Assembly (NCBI GenBank): GCA_903930395.1 | Contig: CAIYYE010000634.1 | Span: forward strand, 1 to 8,224 | DNA length: 8,224 bases | DNA from: an uncultured beta proteobacterium | GTDB lineage: Bacteria; Pseudomonadota; Gammaproteobacteria; Burkholderiales; Rhodocyclaceae | Direction: 5' to 3' | Shown here: in pieces, positions 1-5,523 of the stretch | Numbering within the stretch: the stretch's first letter is position 1 | Layout: every line of letters starts with the position of its first letter | The notes under the pieces: generated by a model | The model's database searches: none | The model's input: only the letters and a program-made list of their open reading frames with translations | Told to the model about the DNA's origin: nothing | Translations under genes and position numbers: made by a program

Positions 1-424
1 ACACCTCCTGCGGCAGGCGGGCAAAATCGAAGGTTGAGCCGACGTCGTGATTTTCGGTATTGAGCATCATCGGCAGGCGTATCTTGCCGGCCCGAATCAG
101 CCAGTCGTCGCTCGGCCGCCATGACACGAAAGCCCAGGCCAGCGAGGCCTGCCAGTCGCTGTCGGAATGATCGGAGGGCGCCAGCTTGGCCTGGACGGTG
201 GCACTCCACTGCTGCGACAAGCGGGCATCGAGCTGGGCGCCGAGAATGCTGTCGCGCTGGAAGCTGCCCCGGTCATCGACAAAGCGCTGATATTTGTAGG
301 GCTTGTCCGACAGGGCAAATCCAGCCGTGGCGAAGCCCGACCAGGTCAGGTCGACTGCCTGGGCCGGCACAGCCAGCGCTGCAAGCAGCGACATCAGGCC
401 AATGTTCGAAAGTTTTGTGGGCAT
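1..424 (-). CDS. Porin-like outer-membrane protein, N-terminal part (runs off window)
   Basis: Only the first 141 codons are present; the reading frame is open to the window edge. The N-terminus is a clear Sec signal peptide: M1-PTK, a hydrophobic core (about residues 8-19) and an AxA cleavage site at A21-Q22-A23, leaving a mature protein starting VDLTWSGF. The mature part has alternating aromatic/polar stretches (LTWSGFATAGFAL, WSATVQAKL, WLIRAGKIRLP), typical of the first beta-strands of a trimeric porin-type barrel. RAGKIRLPMML resembles the G(K/R)xxxP segment leading into the constriction loop. The gene follows the HD-GYP regulator by only 33 bp on the same strand, so it is probably cotranscribed. 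ATG at 424 was chosen because the signal peptide starts cleanly there. An in-frame GTG at 460, overlapping the previous stop, is possible but adds an unhelpful 12-residue leader. Substrate is unknown; it could be a porin or another outer-membrane barrel. Confidence 0.72.
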   Translation of the reverse strand, partial: MPTKLSNIGLMSLLAALAVPAQAVDLTWSGFATAGFALSDKPYKYQRFVDDRGSFQRDSILGAQLDARLSQQWSATVQAKLAPSDHSDSDWQASLAWAFVSWRPSDDWLIRAGKIRLPMMLNTENHDVGSTFDFARLPQEV

Positions 425-456
425 ATCAGCGACAGTTCTTCCTGGACATGGCAGAT

Positions 457-1542
457 TCACTCATCGGCCAGTTTAATGGCAATTTCCGCAAAATCCGTCT
501 CCAGGGCTATAAATGCGTCGATGAGCAGGGGATCGAAATGGGTGGCTCTCCCCTGCAGCAGAATATCGTAGGCCTCGGCATGATCGAAGGCGCGCTTGTA
601 AGGCCGGCGCGAACGCAGGGCGTCATAGACATCGGCCACCGCCATGAGCCTGGCCGGCAAGGGAATGGCCTCACCGGCCAGGCCATCCGGATAACCGGAG
701 CCATCCCAGCGTTCGTGGTGGCTGCGGGCGATCTGGGCGGCATACAGGAGCATCAGATTCTCGTCGCCGAGTTCATGCTGCGAGCGGAGCAGCATGCTTT
801 CACCCTTGACCGAATGGGTCTTCATGATCTCGAATTCCTCCGGCGTGTGCCGCCCCTGCTTGAGCAGGATGTAGTCAGGAATGGCAATCTTGCCGATGTC
901 GTGGAGCGGTGCCGCCTTGGCGATCTGGTCGATGTGCTCGGCCGAAAGGAAGGCGCGATCGCGTTCTTCACGGCTCAGGCAGTCGGCCAGCAGGCGGACG
1001 TAATCCTGGGTGCGGCGGATATGGTTGCCCGTGCATTCATCACGGAACTCGGCCAGCGAGACCATGACGCGAATCGACGCCTCCTGCAGGCGCAGGACCT
1101 CGTTGACCCGACGCTCGACTTCGCTTTGCAGCCAGGCACTCTTGTCTTCGAGAAAAGTCTGCCAGGTCCGTATTTGCAGATGCGTGCGCACCCGCGCCAG
1201 CACCACCGAGGGGGCAATTGGCTTGCGAATGAAGTCGACCGCACCCACGGCCAGCCCGTATTCCTCATCGTCCGCCCCGGCCTTGGCTGTCAGGAAAATC
1301 ACCGGCGCACCGGCCGTCGCCGGATTGGCCTTGAGACGCCGGCAAACCTCGTAGCCGTCCATATCCGGCATCATGACATCGAGCAGGATGAGGTCGGGCC
1401 GCGCGCTGGTGGCCAGTTCCAGCCCTTTGGCACCCCCATTGGCCAGTTTGACCCGGTAGTGGGTGCGCAACAACTGGTTGAGCAGACTGAGATTGGCCGG
1501 TGTGTCGTCAATCACCAGTACGCATGCGTTTTTCGCGGTCAC
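457..1542 (-). CDS. Response regulator with receiver and HD-GYP domains (RpfG-like c-di-GMP phosphodiesterase)
   Basis: A 361-aa cytoplasmic response regulator. Receiver domain is about residues 6-122: acidic pair D12/D13, phosphoacceptor D55 in LLDVMMPDMDG, switch T85 and invariant K107 in the RKP motif. A helical linker (about 125-160) leads to an HD-GYP domain at about 160-350. Visible metal-site and signature residues are E169/H174 (ECTGNH), H214-D215 (HDIGK), H243, H275-H276-E277 and G283-Y284-P285 (GSGYP), then D304 and the RRPYK segment. All expected catalytic residues are present, so phosphodiesterase activity on cyclic di-GMP is expected from family knowledge, but not shown here. The start codon is GTG, and GTGA overlaps the kinase stop by 4 bases (1539-1542), with a purine-rich GGGGGCGGA just upstream, implying translational coupling. 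It is the likely final phosphoacceptor of the kinase's HPt domain. Length and order match RpfG. Confidence 0.93.
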   Translation of the reverse strand: MTAKNACVLVIDDTPANLSLLNQLLRTHYRVKLANGGAKGLELATSARPDLILLDVMMPDMDGYEVCRRLKANPATAGAPVIFLTAKAGADDEEYGLAVGAVDFIRKPIAPSVVLARVRTHLQIRTWQTFLEDKSAWLQSEVERRVNEVLRLQEASIRVMVSLAEFRDECTGNHIRRTQDYVRLLADCLSREERDRAFLSAEHIDQIAKAAPLHDIGKIAIPDYILLKQGRHTPEEFEIMKTHSVKGESMLLRSQHELGDENLMLLYAAQIARSHHERWDGSGYPDGLAGEAIPLPARLMAVADVYDALRSRRPYKRAFDHAEAYDILLQGRATHFDPLLIDAFIALETDFAEIAIKLADE

Positions 1543-4500
1543 TGTCCGCCCCCGCTTTTAAAAGAGTCGTCCAAGATGTGCAATGCCTCATCAAAATCCC
1601 ATTGTTCGATCGCGTGGTCGATCGCTGCCACCTGTCGCGGCGAATAGATGCCGACCAGGCGTCCCTTGTTCATGCGCCAGACCTCTTCGGCCTCGCCATC
1701 CCCTTCTGCCAACTGGGTTCGCAACTGGGCCAGAACCACGTCAAGTGGCCGGGCATCGGTGGCGACTACCGATGCCGAATAGCTGGCCGGCATCCGCCCG
1801 ATCGCTTCCAGCATTGCCTGCAACTCGAGATCAACGGCCGCTTTTTCCTCAATCGGCTCGACCATCCCGCGCTGGATGGCCTGCTCCAGATCATGCAGGG
1901 TCGCCTGCAAGCGGGTCATGGCGAAAGTGCCGGCCAGTCCGGCCAGCGTATGCACATGGCGTTGCACAGCCGCCTGGTCGCCATCGACCAGCATGACATC
2001 GAGGCGACCGGACCAGTCGTGAAAATCCACGGCAAAACGGGATAAAGCCTGGGCCAGAAACGGAAATCGCCCGGCAAAGCGCCGGAAAAGAATGGCCGAG
2101 TCGATTTGTGGAATTGCCGCCAGGGCGGCAATGAAGGCGAGATCATCGTCGCTGCGCACGAGCTCATCACGGGCTGGCAGAACGGGGGCGATCAGGCCCG
2201 GCCAGTAGGGTTGCAGCATGGCAAGCAGGCCTTCCGGCTCAAAGGGCTTGGCGAGATAACCATTGACGCCGGTTGCCATGCTTTCCTTCATGCCCTGCCC
2301 GGCCACGTGTGCCGTCATGGCGATAATCGGCAGATCCCGGAAACGCTCGTCCTCGCGCAAATGGCGCGTCGCCTCCCGCCCGTCCATGACGGGCATCTCG
2401 AAGTCCATCAGGACTGCCGCATAATAGCCGGCACCTTTGCCAGACAACATATCCAGCGCGATCTGCCCGTTCGCCGCGATGTCCACGTTGGCCCCCCAGC
2501 CCTTGAGAATTTCCCCGGCCACCTGCTGGTTGAGTTCATTGTCCTCGACGAGGAGTATCGACATACCCTGCAGGCATCCCGGACGGGGGACAAGGTGTTC
2601 CGGCCAGATCGCGGGCCTCAGGTCGACGTTCAGGCCGAAGAGTCGGCGCACCACATTGGGCAAAAGCGGCTTCTGGATAACCTCGATCCCGGCCGGCTCG
2701 ACCTCATGCCGCAACAGCGAGGCATCCGCCACCGAAACCACGACCGTCCTCGCCGGCAGTCCGATCCCCCGCGAGGCGAGCGCCTCAATCAGTTCGCTGC
2801 CGGACATGTCGGGCATCAGCCAGTCGAGCAACAATAAATCGTAGGTCCGCCCTTCTGCCGAAGCGCGCGTCATGCGCGCCAGGGCATCGAGCCCCCCGGA
2901 TGCCTGCTCGACCGAGGCACAGCCCATGGCCCGCAGCATGGCTGCCATGCTTTCCCGAGCCACCGGGTAGTCGTCGGCCACAAGCGCCCGCTGGCACATG
3001 ACAGTCCGGGCGACACCGTCGCCCCCTTCAGCCACAGCCTCGTGCGGCAACTGCATGGCGAAGTGGAAGACGCTGCCCCGGCCGACCTGACTTTCCACCC
3101 TGATTTCGCTGCCCATCGCGGCGAGCAGGCGCTTCGATATGGCCAGCCCCAGGCCCGACCCGCCATAGCGGCGCGTGGTCGAGCCGTCGGCCTGGGAGAA
3201 CTCCTGGAACAGCCGGCCGATCTGTTCTGCCGTCATCCCGATCCCGGTATCTTCGACACGAAAGACGAGGGTCGATGTCAGCTCGTCGCTCGAGCGCTCG
3301 CTGACGACCAGACGGACATGACCGGCCTCGGTGAACTTGACGGCATTGGAGAGCAGATTGATCAGGACCTGGCCCAGGCGCAGTGGATCGCCGACCAGAT
3401 GTTGCATGTTCCGCGTCGGCAGAAAATCAAGAATCAGTTCGATGTGCTTCCCCTCAGCCCGCTGCTGGACGACGAAGAGCGCATTCTGGATAACTGGCTC
3501 GAGATCGAAAGGCAGCGCTTCGAGCGCCACCTTGCCGGCCTCGATCTTGGAAAAGTCGAGCACGTCATTCAGGATGCCGAGCAGGGAGTGGGCCGCCGTG
3601 TGTATCTTCGCCACATAGTCGTGCTGCCTGGGCGGCAGGCCTGACTGGAGCGCCAGATAGGCCATGCCGAGAATGGCATTCATCGGCGTCCGGATTTCAT
3701 GGCTCATGTTGGCCAGGAATATCGATTTCGCCTCAGCCGCCACTTCGGCCCTGGCCCGGGCCTGGCGCAAGGAGCGCTGAACCAGTTCGCGCTGGTCGAT
3801 ATCGGCCTCGATCGCTGCCGCCATGCTGTCGATGGTCGCCGCCAGCAACTGCACCTCCTCGACTCCCTTGAGATCACCGACGCGTTCGCTGAATGATTTT
3901 TCGGCCAGCGCCATGGCCGTCTGGTGCAGTGCGGTCAGGGGGGCCAGCAGATGCCTTTTCAGATAGTTGTAACTGAGCACCAGCGCCCCGCCGGCGGCGA
4001 GCAGCAGAAACAGGACAGCGAGAATCCAGCGCAGCAGCAACTCGCCAGCCTGGGTCAGGTCCGTGGTCGTCCGCTGGTCGACCTGACGGGTGAGTTCATC
4101 GACGGCAATCGCCAGTTCTGCCCGCAGCTTGAGATAGGGCGCTTCGTGCAGCAAATCGCTGGCAAAGGCATGCTGGGGCTCGGCCTCGGAAACAAATTCG
4201 CGCCGGAGCGGATCATACAAACCCTGGGTGGCGGCAAATGCCACCTGCTCGACCTGCTTCATCTGCTCGGTAATGGCGAACACCCGGTTGAGCACCGCCA
4301 CCTCACCCGGATCGAAACCCAGCAGCTTGATCCGCTCGGCGAGCGCCAGTCCGGGTCCGGGCTGCGGCGAGACGTAAGCCATGGTGCCGCCGATGACCTG
4401 ATCCCAGTAGGTTTCCGGTATGGCCTCCGGGGCGCGCTTGCTGCCTTCGCGGATGGCCAGGATATCGTAGTAGTAAATGAGATAGCGGGGGTTGGCAGTG

Positions 4501-4703
4501 CTGACGTAGGAACTGACCAGACGACCAAGCAGATCGACTTCATGGCGCACCGAACTCATCAAGGCCATCGAACCCTGGCGATGCCTGGCCGCCGCCTGAC
4601 CATCGTTGTAGGCCGACAGCGCGCCCAGTGTCGCACCGGCGATGAGGAGAAGCACCCCGGCCAGAGCGAGCAAAACGCTGAAAAAGGCTTTGCGCAGATT
4701 CAT
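1539..4703 (-). CDS. Membrane hybrid sensor histidine kinase (sensor-HAMP-HisKA-HATPase-REC-REC-HPt)
   Basis: 1054 aa. Order: transmembrane helix 9-31; mostly helical periplasmic region about 33-223; second transmembrane helix about 224-246; HAMP and linker about 247-320; HisKA with phospho-accepting H335 (MSHEIRTP); HATPase_c with N-box N453, G1 box D485-TGIGM and G2 box GGSGLGLAI (514-522). Receiver 1 (about 571-690) has D577/D578, phosphoacceptor D627, S657 and K678. Receiver 2 (about 714-832) has D720/D721, phosphoacceptor D767, T797 and K819. HPt (about 865-968) has phospho-His H918 in HTLAGLAGT. A further helical tail covers about 985-1054. All phosphotransfer residues are intact, so a multistep relay H335 to receiver to H918 to the downstream HD-GYP regulator is inferred. 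The signal is unknown: the periplasmic region matches no Pfam sensor I can name. ATG 4703 lacks a good ribosome-binding site but is the only sensible start before TM1. Confidence 0.95.
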   Translation of the reverse strand: MNLRKAFFSVLLALAGVLLLIAGATLGALSAYNDGQAAARHRQGSMALMSSVRHEVDLLGRLVSSYVSTANPRYLIYYYDILAIREGSKRAPEAIPETYWDQVIGGTMAYVSPQPGPGLALAERIKLLGFDPGEVAVLNRVFAITEQMKQVEQVAFAATQGLYDPLRREFVSEAEPQHAFASDLLHEAPYLKLRAELAIAVDELTRQVDQRTTTDLTQAGELLLRWILAVLFLLLAAGGALVLSYNYLKRHLLAPLTALHQTAMALAEKSFSERVGDLKGVEEVQLLAATIDSMAAAIEADIDQRELVQRSLRQARARAEVAAEAKSIFLANMSHEIRTPMNAILGMAYLALQSGLPPRQHDYVAKIHTAAHSLLGILNDVLDFSKIEAGKVALEALPFDLEPVIQNALFVVQQRAEGKHIELILDFLPTRNMQHLVGDPLRLGQVLINLLSNAVKFTEAGHVRLVVSERSSDELTSTLVFRVEDTGIGMTAEQIGRLFQEFSQADGSTTRRYGGSGLGLAISKRLLAAMGSEIRVESQVGRGSVFHFAMQLPHEAVAEGGDGVARTVMCQRALVADDYPVARESMAAMLRAMGCASVEQASGGLDALARMTRASAEGRTYDLLLLDWLMPDMSGSELIEALASRGIGLPARTVVVSVADASLLRHEVEPAGIEVIQKPLLPNVVRRLFGLNVDLRPAIWPEHLVPRPGCLQGMSILLVEDNELNQQVAGEILKGWGANVDIAANGQIALDMLSGKGAGYYAAVLMDFEMPVMDGREATRHLREDERFRDLPIIAMTAHVAGQGMKESMATGVNGYLAKPFEPEGLLAMLQPYWPGLIAPVLPARDELVRSDDDLAFIAALAAIPQIDSAILFRRFAGRFPFLAQALSRFAVDFHDWSGRLDVMLVDGDQAAVQRHVHTLAGLAGTFAMTRLQATLHDLEQAIQRGMVEPIEEKAAVDLELQAMLEAIGRMPASYSASVVATDARPLDVVLAQLRTQLAEGDGEAEEVWRMNKGRLVGIYSPRQVAAIDHAIEQWDFDEALHILDDSFKSGGGQ

Positions 4704-4808
4704 TTCAACAAGACACCATTCGGCATTGCGATATCCCTACCCGATTCCCCGGCGAAGACAATGGTGATAGCGCCTGAAACGTCGCAGCCACAATCTTTCC
4801 GCCCCTCC

Positions 4809-4824
4809 GCGAATCATATGCCAA
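4809..4824 (-). promoter_or_regulatory. Candidate sigma-54-type promoter for the kinase operon
   Basis: On the minus strand the sequence reads TTGGCATATGATTCGC. This has the diagnostic GG and GC dinucleotides exactly 10 bases apart, with TTGGCA matching the -24 box well and TCGC matching three of four bases of the -12 TTGC. Transcription would start near 4797, giving a leader of roughly 95 nt before the kinase ATG. The same stretch also contains TATGAT (4813-4818), a fair sigma-70 -10 hexamer, but without a good -35 at the right distance. No upstream enhancer-binding site or sigma-54 activator gene is visible in the window, so this is a pattern match only. Confidence 0.3.
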
Positions 4825-4829
4825 ATGTC

Positions 4830-4857
4830 ATAGTTTTGGTCACTTGAGTGATGCTAT
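4830..4857. promoter_or_regulatory. Imperfect dyad, possible operator
   Basis: The core is TCACT-tg-AGTGA at 4840-4851, two perfect 5-base arms around a 2-base spacer. It is flanked by ATAG (4830-4833) and CTAT (4854-4857), which are complementary but offset by an asymmetric gap. It lies between the two divergent genes, just upstream of the candidate kinase promoter. The GAGTGAT half (4846-4852) recurs at 4883-4889. It could bind a dimeric regulator controlling either gene; no family can be assigned. Confidence 0.3.
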
Positions 4858-4864
4858 TTGCACA

Positions 4865-4887
4865 CACTCATTGGACAATGCCGAGTG
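4865..4887. promoter_or_regulatory. Inverted repeat / potential hairpin upstream of the exporter operon
   Basis: CACTC (4865-4869) pairs with GAGTG (4883-4887), and the adjoining ATTG (4870-4873) pairs with CAAT (4876-4879) around a 2-base GA turn, leaving a GCC bulge on the right side. It sits 40 bp before the ATG at 4928 and ends in the second copy of GAGTGAT. It may be an operator or a leader hairpin. It is not followed by a T-run, so a terminator is unlikely. Confidence 0.3.
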
Positions 4888-4927
4888 ATCGTTCAGAATG
4901 GTGTTATTCCCCCCATTCCTCAGGTCC

Positions 4928-5515
4928 ATGGACAATCTGATCAAGGACACCGCAACACTGGAACTCTTCTGCTGGCTCGAGCCGGGCGCCGAGCTGCCGG
5001 GCTGGGACATTCTCAAGGGCAGCCCCTTCGGCGGCACGCTGGCGTCACCGGAAGGCGGGGCGCCGACGCCTGGCGACCAGTTGCTCTCAGTACAGAACTA
5101 TTTTGCCGAATACCATCTCGAGTATTTCCGGCAGCGCCGCTACAACCATTTTCCCAGCCGCCTGCACGCCCTGCTGCAATTCGCCACGCGCACCGATGCG
5201 ACGACCTTCCGCCTCAAGCACCCGCAGCGCATTTTCGGCAAGAACCTGACCTGCTCGCGGACCAAGGGCGCCTATATCTGCTCCTTCCACGACGCCAGCT
5301 GGCTCGACTACCTGCGCCTGCCGCACAGCCTGTCGCTCGGCGCCCTTGACGAAGTCGCCGAGCATTACTGGTCCGGCCGCACCGTCGAGGAAATCGGCCT
5401 GACCTTCATGAACGAGCCCTGGCAGGAGCCGCCGGTCATCGAAGCCCTCTACCAGGGTGCTCTCGAACCGGTCTGGGGCCATGAACAATCCGGCTGGTTG
5501 CCGGGTTTTCGATAG
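4928..5515 (+). CDS. Uncharacterised soluble protein, first gene of exporter operon (possibly DUF2441/ART-like)
   Basis: 195 aa from ATG 4928; 205 aa if ATG 4898 is used. ATG 4928 is preferred because an AGG lies just before it and the protein then begins MDNLIKDTATLELF, whereas the longer form adds a proline-rich, non-signal leader; neither site has a strong ribosome-binding site. No signal peptide or transmembrane helix is seen, so it should be cytoplasmic. Noticeable segments: YNHFPSRLHALL (72-83), a hydrophobic/aromatic ICSFHDASWLDYL (117-129), AEHYWSG (144-150) and PPVIEALYQGALEPVW (168-183). From memory, the order SR...D..W(L)...A..YW.G...E.L..G resembles DUF2441-type proteins, which I recall as having an ADP-ribosyltransferase-like fold. 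This is a tentative resemblance, not an identification. The stop is 8 bp before the adaptor gene and forms part of that gene's ribosome-binding site, so it is cotranscribed with the exporter. Confidence 0.8.
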   Translation: MDNLIKDTATLELFCWLEPGAELPGWDILKGSPFGGTLASPEGGAPTPGDQLLSVQNYFAEYHLEYFRQRRYNHFPSRLHALLQFATRTDATTFRLKHPQRIFGKNLTCSRTKGAYICSFHDASWLDYLRLPHSLSLGALDEVAEHYWSGRTVEEIGLTFMNEPWQEPPVIEALYQGALEPVWGHEQSGWLPGFR

Positions 5516-5519
5516 GAAA
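5514..5519 (+). promoter_or_regulatory. Ribosome-binding site of the adaptor gene
   Basis: AGGAAA lies 4 bases before the ATG at 5524 and shares its first two bases with the TAG stop of the upstream gene (5513-5515). It is the best ribosome-binding site in the window. It fixes the adaptor start and suggests that terminating ribosomes can re-initiate there. Confidence 0.7.
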
Positions 5520-5523
5520 CACC

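Noticed and set aside
425..456. A terminator between the regulator and porin genes
   Set aside because: The 32-bp gap has no inverted repeat followed by a T-run, so read-through is expected.
121..1647. A 508-aa open frame on the plus strand
   Set aside because: It lies antisense to the HD-GYP regulator and the ends of the kinase and porin genes, which have clear domain motifs. Its translation is low-complexity Arg/Gly/Pro-rich with no recognisable motif, as expected from high GC.
2106..2837. A 243-aa open frame on the plus strand
   Set aside because: It is antisense to the two receiver domains of the kinase, and its composition is typical of a GC-driven shadow frame.
4813..4840. A sigma-70 promoter using TATGAT on the minus strand
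   Set aside because: The -10 hexamer is fair, but no hexamer resembling TTGACA lies 16-18 bp upstream. It overlaps the better sigma-54-like pattern.
3924..4847. A 307-aa open frame on the plus strand opposite the kinase N-terminus
   Set aside because: It is antisense to the sensor and transmembrane region of a well-supported kinase, with no domain signature, and its end runs into the intergenic region by chance.
4898..4927. A longer start (ATG 4898) for the first gene of the exporter operon
   Set aside because: It adds a short hydrophobic, proline-rich leader with no positive N-terminus or cleavage site, and has no better ribosome-binding site. It is not ruled out, only less likely than 4928.
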